Of a stretch of DNA of 64,000 nt, positions 44,364 to 56,932 are shown piece by piece. Made by a program: the position numbers and the translations under genes. A model generated the notes under the pieces. That model was not told where the DNA came from, searched no databases, and saw only the letters and a program-made list of their open reading frames with translations. Source of the DNA: Saccharum officinarum (taxonomy: Eukaryota > Streptophyta > Magnoliopsida > Poales > Poaceae); NCBI GenBank assembly GCA_020631735.1, contig CM036188.1:12628214-12692213 (forward strand), given 5' to 3'. How positions within the stretch are numbered: the stretch's first letter is position 1; each line of letters starts with the position of its first letter.

Positions 44364-47300
44364 TGTAACACCCTAAAAATTTGCTTCTTTGGAAATAAAG
44401 CTAAATTGATTTAATTTCGTATTTTTGTGCTCATGAAAATATAAAAAAATTAAATTTTTCATTAAAGTAAAATTAATCATAAGATTAGCAACTTGTTTAT
44501 GCACTCATGCTGTTGCACTCTTATTTTGTGATGACTGTTTTGACAAGATCTGAAAATGATTTCAAAATTCAGTTTGAAAATAAATTGAAAACTCTGAAAA
44601 ATAAAAAGGAAAGGAATTTCTCTTTTCTCCCTCCTTTGTTCGGTTTTCGGCCTGCTGGCCCAATGCCACCATCGGCCCGTTTTCCCCCTCTCCCTTGTTC
44701 TCGGCCCGCTAGCCCTCCCTTCCTTCTCTTCCTCTCATTTTCCTTCTTGGCCGGCCCAACCCGAGCTAGCAACTGTTGTCGCCTCCTATCTCCTCTTCTC
44801 TGCCGCTGATGCTCTAGGCCCCCATGTCAGCGCTGCCTCTCACCTCCTCTCGCCATCCCGCCCAGCACGCACACTCGAACAACCGCCTTCCCCGCGCCTA
44901 CTAACTCCGCGTCGTGGGAGCGCCTTGTTCCTCGCTCTTCGGATAGAAGAGTGCAGACGTCGCCTTCGCACTCCCTCCCCGCTATCCTTGCCTGAGTCCA
45001 CCCTTCTCGCGAGCATAGAAACCGCAGCGGTGACCCACCGGAGCCGCCGTCGTGGTGACGCCACTCCACCGACTCATTGCCGAAATTCGTTCGATTTCGA
45101 GCTCCTCCACTCGGTATAGAACCTTTCCGACCCGTCGTTCTCCTCAATTTCGCTCTTCGTTGCTCATGTTCTTGATTCGAACCTCGCAGAGCACCGCCGT
45201 CCGCCACTCTCCGCGGTTCACCGTCTTCGCCTCGTTTCTGTCTAATTATTCACCGCGGTGAGCTTTCCCATGATCTCCTCTCCCACCCTGTGCAGTTAAT
45301 TCGAGAATCGTGACCTCTAGGGCCCTAACCGCTTACTCCGGTGAGCTCCCTTCCGCCGCCGGTCATGGCGAGGGCTGTGTAACCCTTCCCCGACCTCCCT
45401 ATGCCTCGATGTGAGTTCGCCTTTGTCTCCTCTCTCTCCCGGTGTTCTCGGTTCGTCGAATCGTGCCCCGTAGTGCCCAATTGGGAGACTCCGGCGAGCT
45501 CTCCGCCGCGGCAATGGCAGCGCCGCCGTCTGCACCCCAACTCCGGCGGCCCGCGCCCCTTGACTCCCCTCCCATCTAATCTCTACTGCACATCGTGAGA
45601 TCAACAGCTCAGAAAGGCCGATACCCCTTCGTGGGTCTTTTTATTAAAGAGACCCTCGGTTTCTGGCATATCTAACCCGCCGTCCTTGGCGTATTCCCAA
45701 AATACGCATTCCCATTTTGAAGACGTAGTTTCTCCGGTTTAAATGTAAAATATATTTCCAGATTAATTATAGATTTGCCACTTCAGTAAAACGCTTATAA
45801 AATTGTCGTTTTAGATCCGATTCGATCTGTTTAACTTGCGTTAGTTTCATAATTTCGTAATCTACGCATTAGTGCTACTGTTAGACTTGTTAGAAGCTTT
45901 TGAATTTCTCGATTAAGTCTAGTTTGTTAGCTAGCTTTTGGAACCTTAAATAGCTCGTAACTTTTGCGTTGTAGCTCCGTTTTTCATGAACTTCGCGTTG
46001 TTGTGATCGTAGCGAGACGTAGAATATTTTCATAAACTTTTTATCTTGTTTTTATACTGCAGGTGTACTATTCTAATTATAGGTTTGTTTGCTATGCATG
46101 AATGCTCCTGAAATATGTATGTTGCCGTGTTGGTCGAGTTCAGACGGTGAGGTGTACGTTGGGAACCAGGAGTACTTCAAAGAACAGCAAGATCAGCAGG
46201 AGAGTGTGAACCAAGGCAAGTATAGCATAGGCCTACCTTGTTGTCCTATTCATTATATAATATACTCATTATGCATGTGTCTAATATTGCTCAACTATAA
46301 GGACATCCTAGCCATTGATGACTTATACCTCGATGCCTATGGGTTTTATTGCATATGGGTAGAATGCTAGTGCTCTATTCAAACATGATCAATACTATGA
46401 TTAATGGAACAAATGGATAAGCATGATGGTAATAATTGAAATATAGGGTGATGGTGCAAATGATGTCGGTCATGTTGCCCTAAACTCTCCGTAAGGACTT
46501 ATCTGTAGGGCAAAAGCTAGGACATACAGTGCAACCGTGAGAGTTATATGGCTCTTACTTTAGTTCAGTAATAGGATCTTTTCTAGCTTGTTAGAGGTTA
46601 CCCGAAAGGGCGCAAGAGGGCTTCCACTTTGGGTATAGAACTGCCTCTGTTCTTGTGTGTATAGCCTGCGAGAATTGTGCCACAGAAAGGGGGGTTCTCT
46701 ATATCTGCCTGCCGAGGAAACCTCGCGGCCCTAACTTGTTAGACGAGACCTATGGAAGGCTTCATAGTGTACCCTGCCCGCTCACCTTGGAAGTGTTATG
46801 GGAGTAATTAACCCTTGCATATGGGCAACACGACTCACGGGTAAAGATGCACAACCTCTGCAGAGTGTTAAAACTGTTATAATAGCCGTGCTCACGGTCA
46901 CGAGCGGCCCAGAAGACTCACAGAATAAATGGTCACTTGTGAAGATGTTGTTCATGGTGAACTATGATGGTATTATGATGATGACGACGATGCTGATGAT
47001 ATAATGTTGATCAATGACTCTATTTCATTCTAGTATATGATCATGTGGGTTAATTTGGGAGCTTAAGCATAATTTGATATTGATCAATAACAAAATGTTG
47101 ACTTACTAAAATGCTAAATGCAGTAAACCGTGTCTGCCTTTTGAGCCTCATGAATCCCCATGTTATGCTTGTGGAGTACGAAATGTACTCACGCTTGTTT
47201 ATTTTTATTATTTTATATAAAATCCTGGATGGGTACCAGATTTCCAGAGATTGGAGTAGACAGGCTTGTGATCAACCAGTCAGTCGTCCCTGTGGAGTGG

Positions 47301-47490
47301 AGTCTTCACCTGAAGACCGGAGTTGTCTTTCCGTTATTTGCTATCTAAGGTTATATCATTTATAATAAGTACGTTATATATTGAGCATTGTCTTTTGATA
47401 TTACCCTTATTTGTAGCTATATGTGAGATTTGACTTCCTGGGCTCACATATGGTGTGTATCTGGTTTTGTTCTTAAAACCGGGTGCTACA
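44364..47490 (+). mobile_element. Solo LTR of a Ty3 family (copy C, 3127 bp)
   Basis: TGTAACACCCTAAAAATTT to ACCGGGTGCTACA, flanked by a perfect TTTCT duplication (44359-44363, 47491-47495). It is the reverse complement of 12452-15577. A conserved block lies at 46485-46910 and the two TCCG units at 45791-45880 and 45951-46030. GC-rich frames inside (44507-44809 and 44827-45207 among them) are not supported as genes. Confidence 0.93.
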
Positions 47491-48455
47491 TTTCTTCTAT
47501 AGGGTCCATAGCATAGAGACATCGCCCCATATGAACGAGTTTAAAGGAAAACAAGGATTAAAACAGGAAAGCTTAATTCATTTTCACAGAGCAAGCTTAC
47601 ATACGGCTTTCCCTTTCGAAAAACTCCAAGCACTTACCACAAACCTTAGAGGTTACCTTACAAGCGCAGGAAGATCACAGGGACTTCCTTTATTCTCTAA
47701 TTTATAACACTGGTGGAGTAGTACTAATTAGGTGGCTAATTAGATGTGGTGGTGGATGAGCTCAGAGAGTCTCTGAGATCATGTCTTCATGGTGTATAGT
47801 GGAGTGGGTGTGGTGTGTCTTCGGATTCGATGAATGCGTGGGTGGTGAGTGGATGGATGCTGAATGCAGGCGTCGGGCTTCTGTTTTTAAAGAGCGAGAG
47901 GAGCCTTCTGGATTGCCTTCCTTCTTATCTTCTGGCGTCCTTCGAGCTCATTTGCTGGATTGCCTTCGAGGCTAAGCATTCAATTATCGTCTTCTACTGT
48001 TGCCTGGACAGCTGGACGGTGAGCTGTCTCCAATAATTGTCCTGGCTACAGTGGTGTCACTGTATATTACTTTTGCGCTGTCCTCTGACAGGCGTTATCT
48101 TCAGGCGATATCTTGGATTAGTCTTCCACGTCCAAATGATTGATGTGCGAACATCAAATCACAAATCAAGGCATGTGTATATTATATTATCTTTCCACGG
48201 CCAAATTGTTGATAACACCTTATCAACATAAGGATATATATTTATATATATTTTGAAGTCTAATATTCTGGCTGTTGTCCATGACCTCAGATATCCAACA
48301 TGTTGTCATCCAACACGTCATCATTACTATCATTATTAGATATTTGTATATTTATTTTTGACTTATAGTCTTTTGTATATATTCTTCATAATCTCTCTTT
48401 ATATTTTCTTTATAATCTTGATTGAGAGATTCAAACTTTCCATTTATTTCATGCC
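47491..48455 (-). promoter_or_regulatory. Pararetrovirus-like promoter and leader start (copy C)
   Basis: Reverse complement of 11487-12451. On the minus strand a TATA-like CTCTTTAAAAAC lies near 47885-47896, with AATAAA about 190 bp downstream. Confidence 0.4.
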
Positions 48456-48855
48456 TTATTCCTGTAAGACTTCTTCCATTATATTTTTCTTTGACTGAGG
48501 AATTATTGATTCAAGCTTTTCTTTTAACTTTTTTTCAATAAGATCATTATTCAGTAATTTTATTTCTGTCTTCACAACATATTTATATGAGGGTATTTTT
48601 GAAGATCCTTCTTTTGTATTTCTTCCTGGCAAATTTGTCTTCACATCTTTTGCCCTTTTGTATTTTTGAATATAATCTTTTGCTGCTGGTTCTATGAAAT
48701 AGTTTACTCTCAAAATACATCTGGCATATGAAAGAGTTTGATCAATATCTGTATATTTTTTCTATGATACTCCTCCATTATTTTCTCTTTCGACTTGTTG
48801 AGCTATGATTGATTCGAATGTTACATATATTCCTGGTGTTTTTCCTTTATATATA
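48456..48855 (-). pseudogene. Decayed viroplasmin-like ORF end (copy C)
   Basis: Reverse complement of 11087-11486, with the same internal stop and the same 85-codon open tail (48456-48713). Upstream on the minus strand it is cut by an LTR end at 48867. The role suggested by family resemblance is the virus inclusion-body / translation-transactivator class. The match rests on one short motif region and on the promoter-like sequence next to it. It is broken in the same place as the other copy, which is expected if both are the same locus. Confidence 0.45.
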
Positions 48856-48866
48856 ACATATATAGG

Positions 48867-49670
48867 TGTCACACCCGATTTTAAGGACGAAACCAGATAT
48901 GCACTATATGTGAAATAAAGGAGTCAAATCTCACATATAGTCGCAGATAAGTGTAATACCAAGAGACAAATGCTTAATAAATAACGTACTTAGTATATAA
49001 ACATAACCTCATAGTGCAAACAATGGAAAAAACAACTCCGATCTTCGGGTGTAGACTTTGCTCCACAGGAACAAACTGACTGGTTGATCACAAGTCTAAA
49101 ATTCCAGACTATCCTGAGGTGTGGGAAATAGCAAGAGTGAGTCCATGTCGAACTCCGCAAGCATAGCAAGTATAGATCCCATAAACTCATGATCAATGTA
49201 ACATAATCAATATAAAGTATAATCGATAAGTAAATGAGCATCTTAACAAAACAAGAATCATCATCTTTAATGTAGATGTCTCCAAGGCCGCTCGTGTCCG
49301 TGAGCACGGCTAGTATACCAGTTTATTAAACTCTGCGCAGAGGTGTACACTTTCACTGTGAGTCGTGATTTACACTTTCGCCCGAGGTAGCTAACCTCTT
49401 GATCCACTTCCAAGGAAGGTCAGCAGGGTTCACTATGAAGCCTTTCAAAGGTTCGTCTAACAAGTTAGGGCCGCTAGGTTTCCAAAGTCAGTCTGTGTGA
49501 TACAACCAGTTCCAGGAATCCACAGTCTGCTTTTCCCCATTTGCGCCACAAGGGTAACCTCTAACAAGCTAGAAAAGGTCCTCATACCGAGTTAAAGCCA
49601 GAGCCATATAGCCCTCACAGTTGTACTGTAAATCCCGGAGGTTCACGTACAGACAAGATCTTATGTTGCT
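48867..49670 (-). mobile_element. 3' end of a Ty3-type LTR, cut by Ty3 insertion (copy C)
   Basis: Reverse complement of 10273-11075. Minus strand ends GTGTGACA at 48867. The Ty3 element inserted at 49670/49671, with ttgct as the outer target sequence. Confidence 0.8.
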
Positions 49671-52532
49671 TGTAACACCCAAATTTTAGAAGTAACAAAT
49701 TTTAAATAATTTAGAGAAAGGGAATTAAAATTTTGAAAACTATTTGGTGATGCATTCATGTTGTTGCATTTATTTTATTTTGTGGTGTGGATATATTTGT
49801 TTTATTTGATTTGGTTTAGGAAAATTTGATTTGAAAATGTGTTTGGAAAATTAGAAAAGAAAAGAAACAAAAGAAAAAAAAAAGAAAACAACTTACCTTC
49901 TTACCTTCTCGGCCCGAAAGCCGTCGGAAGGCCTGCTTACTCGCGCTTGCTCGCGTGGGCCGCCCAGCGCCGCAGCGGCCCAGCAGCCGAGCCCAGTAAC
50001 CAGTCGAGCCCGCCCAGCCGCGCCTTCTCTCCTTGTTTCGCTGACGGGTGGGGGCCACCTGTCAGACATCTTCTTCCTCTTGAATCATGACCGGACCGAA
50101 CTCTACGAAGCCGCCGCCGGTCTTTGCCGTGTTAACTAGGAACTCCTACCCGATTTCGGTGGTTTGGGGTTATAAATAGGGAGCTGTGACCCTCCTCTTT
50201 CCGTTTTTCCCCTAAGTCGCGAGTTCTATCACGAGGAATAGGGTTTTAGGGTTCAAGATTTGTGGAGGCGGGCGGACGGTCGGCTAGTGGGTTCTAAGGT
50301 GGATTGGAGGTCAATTTCTTGGCTTGAGTAAGTTTGTTGTCTCCTCCTCTTCCTCCCAATGCTTTCTATTGGAGCTTTTGTGCGTTGTATCGGAGAATTG
50401 GAGCTCACCGGGGCCGGCCATGGCGCTACCGTTTCCTCCGAGCCGCGTTCTCTTCTTGGTTCGATTTAGTGCATCCAAACTGTCTAGAATAGATCGGGTT
50501 CACTTCCTCTTTCGATTGGAGTTGGTGGCGGGTTGAATGGTGGTCGGAAAAGGCGGAGCCGAAGCTCTCCGACGGGCTCATGGCGTCGGCCATGGCGGCC
50601 ACCGGCCGGAGTTGGTGTTGATGGCAGGCTTCATCTTCTCTCTCTTCTGAATTGAATGGTAGCCGTCCATCTGGTGATCAACGGGTAGGATTAGAAGATA
50701 CCCCTTCGCGGGTAAAATTGATAAAGAGCCCCTAGACTTTTTCAGATTAAAACCCGCCGTCCTAAGCGTAATTTCCGAAAAGCATTTTCGCGTTTTGAAA
50801 GCATATTTTCTCTCGGTTAAATCAAAAATACGTTTTCAGGTATTTACAGTTTTGCCACTAGAATTGTTTTGGTCATAAAATCTTCGTTTTAACTCCGATT
50901 TGATCCGTTCCAATTGCGTTAGGTTCGTATTTGCGAGCTCTACATGTTAGTGTAGTTGTACAGTTAGTTTTGATAATTTATTTTTCGAGGTTATAATTAA
51001 GTATTTATTTATCTATAGGAAATCTTAGAAAATTCATAACTTTCACGTTTTAACTCCGAATTTGGTGATCTTTGCGTCTGTGTGATCGTAGAAACGTGTA
51101 GAAGAGTTTTATAAGCTTTTATTACTGTTTTGTTACTATTGGTGTACTGTTCTAATTATATCTCTTTGTTTGCTTCGTGTATGTTTGATTGGATGCATGT
51201 GTGTTGTTGATTGATGACCGAATATAGAAGGTGAGCAGTATTTGGACGATTCGGAGTATTACTTTGAGCCAAGTCAGCAGTATCACTTGGAGAGCTTTGA
51301 TCAAGGCAAGTATAACACAGGACTATCCTTGTTACCTATACATCAAATCGTCATACATATGCATGTGCTTACCTTGACAACCTTAGAGATTATAACTTAG
51401 TGATTGTTATCTTGATTCCTTGTCAACCTTGGGAATGCATATGGGTAGCTACTGCTAGTGCTTAAACTAAGAACAATGATCTTGTAATTTGATTAATGGA
51501 TTAAGCAATCAACTATTAAGATGATTTTATTATTGTTAAAAGGGGCTAGAGCATGTGTATTATTTTGATGCTCTGGTTTCTCTCCATAAGGACTTATCTG
51601 TAAGTGATAACCGGGATATACAGTACAGCTGTGAGGGCTATATGGCTCTGGCTTTAGTTGTTCAAGAGACCTTTTCTAGCTTGTTAGAGGTTACCTTAAA
51701 TGGCGTAAGAATGGCTTGTCATGTTGGGTGTAGTGCGAGCCCCTGGCCTAGTGTGTATAGGCTGCGGTTGTTGTGCCACAGGGAAGGGGGGTTCTACATC
51801 TGCCTGCCGAGTGAATCTAATGGCCCTAACTTGTTAGACGAACTTTTGAGTGGCTTTATATGGTTCTCGGGTGTTTGGGCTTGATCTTCCCACTCATTTG
51901 GAAATCATGACTTACAGTGAAAGTGTACACCTCTGTGCAGAGTTAAAAACTGGTATACTAGCCGTGCTCACGGATACGAGCGGCCTTGGGATTCTTATGG
52001 AATAGTTGATCATAACTGTTATATCATGCTTAATTATTGTTGATTATTATTATGCTCATGTTAATGCTATTCATTATCCTTATTACAATTGATCATTGGT
52101 TCTTTAATGGGAAGTGGTTTATCTTGATGCTACTCAATTGCTAATATATGATTAAAAAGCTAAACGCAGTTAAACAGTGTCTAGCCTTTTTTTTTGAGCC
52201 TCATGAACCCTGTGTTATATTTGTGGAGTTCGACATGAACTCACTCTTGCTATTTCCACCATAACAGATGAAGATAATGAGGAAGATTATCGGAATGAGT
52301 ACTAGTCTTGGTGTCAACCAGTCAACCGTGTCCCTGTGTGGAGTTTCCGCTGAAGAATTATTATTAGTTATTATTATCTATCGTTCAAGACTATGTCTTA
52401 AATACTTATTCGTTATGTAATAAGCACTGTGATGATACTTTGTAATTTGTCAACTTATGTGTGCGACTGGTTCCTGGGGCGCACATGAGTCTTTTATACA
52501 TCCTATTTTTGTCCTTAAAAATGGGTGTGACA
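49671..52532 (+). mobile_element. 5' LTR of deleted Ty3 element (copy C)
   Basis: TGTAACACCC to GGGTGTGACA, 2862 bp, followed by the primer site. It has a TATA at 50170-50179, a GC-rich leader-like segment, a GTAAGT donor-like site at 50328, TCCG units at 50873-50960 and 51031-51110, and a conserved block at 51575-51990. The 70-codon frame at 50324-50536 is in the GC-rich segment and has no recognised domain. Confidence 0.93.
50170..50179 (+). promoter_or_regulatory. TATA box in Ty3 LTR (copy C)
   Basis: TTATAAATAGGG lies about 500 bp into the LTR, at the same place as in the other copies. Confidence 0.65.
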
Positions 52533-52535
52533 GAT

Positions 52536-52548
52536 TGGTATCGGAGCC
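52536..52548 (+). promoter_or_regulatory. Primer binding site of Ty3 element (copy C)
   Basis: TGGTATCGGAGCC lies 3 nt after the LTR end. Confidence 0.82.
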
Positions 52549-52721
52549 GTGTTGACTGTAGGACGCAAGCCTAGTTAGAATGGTCGTTAATAGCCTTCAT
52601 ATTTCACTTAATTCATGCTTCCTCTTTTCACCTTGTTAATTACTAAAGTTTTATGCTTCCTCTACTTAATTCTATTGCGAAAATACATTGATTCTATCTA
52701 ATCTATGTCTAAATCTTGTAG

Positions 52722-53426
52722 ATGCCTCCTCATCCCCGTCTGTCAGCTGCACAGTACGTTGCTCGTTTCAAACCTCAGGAGCCGTATGAAGATGGTGATC
52801 AAGAGCTATCTGATGCTGAATCAAGAATTGGTGATACACCAATGGAGGATGTAGTTATGGGGTGGACTACGAAGTTTCATATCATGGTTCCTAAAGCTGA
52901 TGCTTTCTTTCATGACATGTTGACAAGAACCTTGGACAACTACTACTACGACTGGGAAGCTACGTTGGAGTATCGTAGTGCAGAGTATAGTCATCCATGG
53001 ATGGATTCCTATTGGGAAACAGAGTTATGGGTTAAGAAAAGGGATCCTACCACTAAGGAGCCTAAGGTGGAGTCAAAGTTCATTACCAGAGTGAGCCGGG
53101 CAACCGTGGAGACAAGCATGGAGGATGTCGCTTTCAATGCATTTGTTTACTACCATGGTCTACGCTCGGACAAGACGTTAAAGGGTGCACTTCGGCATTT
53201 TCCTTGTTTCATACATGACAAGGGTATTTGGACCGTGCCGCCTGCAGATGATTCCTCCTTGACTTTACAAGCTACGGTGGGATTAGCTCGAGAATTGGCT
53301 CTCCATGAGGTGGATTTGAAGGATGAGTTGCTGAAGGAAAAAGAACTTAAGGAGCAAGCTTATAAGGAGATTGACCAATTAAGGGCGGAGTTAGGTCGTC
53401 CCAAGATTTATGAGAAGCTTAATTAG
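52722..53426 (+). CDS. Unrecognised 234-residue ORF in gag position (copy C, intact)
   Basis: The protein is identical to the one encoded at 6517-7221. The ATG at 52722 directly follows TCTTGTAG, which has the form of a 3' splice site with a CTAAT branch-like motif about 25 bp upstream. A GTAAGT donor-like site is in the LTR at 50328, so a spliced leader is possible. It has an acidic N-terminus, an aromatic-rich centre and a C-terminal coiled coil from about residue 185 to 228. No nucleocapsid knuckle is present, unlike ordinary gag. The pol remnant follows after a 630-bp non-coding spacer, so a single gag-pol polyprotein is not possible here. The family is not recognised. Confidence 0.78.
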   Translation: MPPHPRLSAAQYVARFKPQEPYEDGDQELSDAESRIGDTPMEDVVMGWTTKFHIMVPKADAFFHDMLTRTLDNYYYDWEATLEYRSAEYSHPWMDSYWETELWVKKRDPTTKEPKVESKFITRVSRATVETSMEDVAFNAFVYYHGLRSDKTLKGALRHFPCFIHDKGIWTVPPADDSSLTLQATVGLARELALHEVDLKDELLKEKELKEQAYKEIDQLRAELGRPKIYEKLN

Positions 53427-54060
53427 GCAATAGGAAAAATCCCTATGTAATAGGAACGATAGTAGTTGCGAGTTAACTTTAAGTTTGGATTGTTTTAAGA
53501 GTCAGTTTGTGGTGTGAACAATTGTGTGATTGATGGATTGTTATTATGATAATGTGTGATTTGGATCTTTGTAATGTGTGCTGGAGTTCTGTGGACATGC
53601 CTACAAGTTCCATGGTTAAGAATATTAAGTTTGATCAAAATATATTAGTTGAATATGAGGTTAACTTAGTTCTGTCCTTTGCTGATTTTTGGATCAGTCT
53701 GGGATGTTTTAGAAATAACTTAAAATCCGTTCATGAGAAATTCAAGAAATTTTACTGGGAATAATTAGACTTTTATATCTTTCCAACCCCGCAAGAATCA
53801 CCTTAATATCAATTATGAGCTAAGAGATATACCTGTTTCAAGTTGGAGTTACTGCACAGTCTGGAATTTTGAAACAGTTTCGGTTAAGTTCAGTTTTTGG
53901 CCAATTTATTGACAGAATCAGAAGAAGTGTTGTGAATAAAAGTTGTAGATAATTTTGTAAGCTTTCCAACCATGTAAAGATCATCTGAATTGGACGTCTG
54001 TAGCTCGAGATATGACAGTTTTACTGAGTTACTGAAATTGGAATTTGCCCAGAGAAATCA
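53427..54060 (+). other. Non-coding spacer with diverged CTTTCCAAC units (copy C)
   Basis: Two units around 'tttatatctttccaacc' (53771-53790) and 'tgtaagctttccaacc' (53956-53971), each followed by 'atca', recall units in the element at 33361-33640. The 72-codon frame at 53546-53764 has no recognised domain. Confidence 0.6.
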
Positions 54061-55482
54061 GATTTTGCTTATCTATTGAATTGGAAACCACCTACTGATG
54101 CTAGCGAGATTCGCAGTTTCTTGGGTTTAGCTGGATATTACAGACGGTTCATTGAAGGGTTTTCTAAACTTGCTAAACCTATGACATCTCTGTTAGAGAA
54201 GAATGACAAGTTTGTGTGGTCTGATAAATGTCAAGCTAGTTTTGAAGAATTGAAGAAGAGGTTGACTACAGTGCCTGTATTGGTTTTGCCAGCTTTGAGT
54301 AAGAAGTTTTCTATTTATTGTGATGCTTCTCGTCAAGGTTTGGGATGTGTTCTTATGCAAGAAGGCAGAGTTGTGGCTTATGCATCTAGGCAGTTGAGAA
54401 AGCATGAGTTGAATTATCCTACACATGATTTGGAGTTAGCAGCTGTAGTTCATGCTTTAAAGATTTGGAGACATTATTTGATTGGACATAAGAGTGATAT
54501 ATACACTGATCATAAGAGTTTGAAGTATATTTTCACTCAGTCAGATCTGAATTTGAGGCAACGCAGATGGTTAGAATTGATTAAGGATTATGATATTGAG
54601 ATACACTATCATCCTGGTAAGGCTAATGTAGTAGCTGATGCTCTTAGTAGGAAAAGCTATGTCAATGAGATACAGACATTGACTATGACTAGTGAGTTAT
54701 GTGCTGAATTTGAATATTTGAATTTAGGAATTGTTACTAATACAATGGAATTAGTGATAGAGCCTACCTTAGAGCAAGAAATTTACAAGGGTCAGTTGAA
54801 GGATGAGAAACTAAAGAAGATAGCGGAAGATATAGTGATTGGTAAGTCACCAGGCTTTCGAATGGATGATAATGGAATTTTGTGGTTTGGAAAGAGGCTG
54901 TGTGTACCTGAGGATCAAACTGTTAGACAAGCAATTCTTCGCGAAGCTCATGAGTCAGCTTATTCTATTCATCCTGGTAGTACTAAGATGTATTTGGATC
55001 TGAAACAGAAATATTGGTGGGTTGGATTAAAGCGAGATGTGGCTGAGTATGTGGCATTGTGTGACACTTGTCAGAGGGTGAAAGCAGAGCATCAGAGACC
55101 TGCTGGATTGTTGCAACCAATGAAGATTCCTGAATGGAAGTGGGAGGAAGTTGGTATGGACTTTATAGTAGGGTTACCTCGTACTCAGAAAGGTTATGAC
55201 TCTATTTGGGTGATTGTAGATCGGTTAACTAAAGTTGCTCATTTTATACCAGTTAAGACTACTTACCGTGGACCAAAATTGGCAGAGTTGTATATGGAGA
55301 GGATAGTATGTTTGCATGGAGTTCCAAAGAAGATTGTATCTGATCGAGGATCGCAGTTTACGTCGCATTTTTGGAAAAGCTGTGCATGAATCATTGGGAA
55401 CAAAATTGAATTTTAGTACAGCATATCATCCACAGACAGATGGACAGACTGAAAGGACCAACCAGGTAATTAGAGGATATAT
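54061..55482 (+). CDS. Ty3 pol remnant: RT tail, RNase H, integrase (copy C, cut by gap)
   Basis: It opens without ATG at the RT connection ([21 protein letters not shown]) and runs through RNase H (YCDAS, LELAAV, YTDHKSL, VADALS), the HHCC finger and the integrase residues GMDFI, SDRGSQF and QTERTN. The frame is open from 54076 to 55389. There, an extra A near 55378 (GGAAAAGC versus GGAAAGC in the other copies) shifts it, about 100 bp before the gap. The shift is likely a contig-end error. RT catalytic motifs and protease are absent. In family terms it would cleave RNA in hybrids and integrate cDNA, but this element lacks its own RT core. Confidence 0.9.
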
Positions 55483-55582
55483 NNNNNNNNNNNNNNNNNN
55501 NNNNNNNNNNNNNNNNNNNNNNNNNNNNNNNNNNNNNNNNNNNNNNNNNNNNNNNNNNNNNNNNNNNNNNNNNNNNNNNNNN
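55483..55582. other. Assembly gap (100 N)
   Basis: Third fixed-size gap. Sequence after it steps back to a copy of 47519 onward. Confidence 0.99.
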
Positions 55583-56932
55583 ACATCGCCCCATATGAAC
55601 GAGTTTAAAGGAAAACAAGGATTAAAACAGGAAAGCTTAATTCATTTTCACAGAGCAAGCTACATACGGCTTTCCCTTTCGAAAAAACTCCAAGCACTTA
55701 CCACAAACCTTAGAGGTTACCTTACAAGCGCAGGAAGATCACAGGGACTTCCTTTATTCTCTAATTTATAACACTGGTGGAGTAGTACTAATTAGGTGGC
55801 TAATTAGATGTGGTGGTGGATGAGCTCAGAGAGTCTCTGAGATCATGTCTTCATGGTGTATAGTGGAGTGGGTGTGGTGTGTCTTCGGATTCGATGAATG
55901 CGTGGGTGGTGAGTGGATGGATGCTGAATGCAGGCGCTCGGGCTTCTGTTTTTAAAGAGCGAGAGGAGCCTTCTGATTGCCTTCCTTCTATTCTCTCTGG
56001 CGTCCTTCGAGCTCATTGCTGGATTGCCTTCGGGCTAAGCATTCAATTATCGTCTTCTACTGTTGCCTGGACAGCTGGACGGTGAGCTGTCTCCAATAAT
56101 TGTCCTGGCTACAGTGGTGTCACTGTATATTACTTTTGCGCTGTCCTCTGACAGGCTTATCTTCAGGCGATATCTTGGATTAGTCTTCCACGTCCAAATG
56201 ATTGATGTGCGAACATCAAATCACAAATCAAGGGCATGTGTATATTATATTATCTTTCCACGGCCAAATTGTTGATAACACCTTATCAACATAAGGATAT
56301 ATATTTATATATATTTTTTGAAGTCTAATATTCTGGCTGTTGTCCTCCATGACCTCAGATATCCAACATGTTGTCATCCAACACGTCATCATTACTATCA
56401 TTATTAGATATTTGTATATTTATTTTTGACTTATAGTCTTTTGTATATATTCTTCATAATCTCTCTTTATATTTTCTTTATAATCTTGATTGAGAGATTC
56501 AAACTTTCCATTTATTTCATGCCTTATTCCTGTAAGACTTCTTCCATTATATTTTTCTTTGACTGAGGATTATTGATCAAGCTTTTCTTTTAACTTTTTT
56601 TCAATAAGATCATTATTCAGTAATTTTATTTCTGTCTTCACAACATATTTATATGAGGGTATTTTTGAAGATCCTTCTTTTGTATTTCTTCCTGGCAAAT
56701 TTGTTCTTCACATCTTTTGCCCTTTTGTATTTTTGAATATAATCTTTTGCTGCTGGTTCTATGAAATAGTTTACTCTCAAAATACATCTGGCATATGAAA
56801 GAGTTTGATCAATATCTGTATATTTTTTCTATGATACTCCTCCATTATTTTCTCTTTCGACTTGTTGAGCTATGATTGATTCGAATGTTACATATATTCC
56901 GGTGTTTTTCCTTTATATATAACATATATAGG
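55583..56932 (-). other. Pararetrovirus-like promoter and decayed ORF (copy D)
   Basis: Same orientation as 47519-48866 but with many one-base indels. The decayed viroplasmin-like frame, about 56520-56922 on the minus strand, is more broken than in copies B and C. Frames at 55879-56275 are incidental. Confidence 0.45.
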
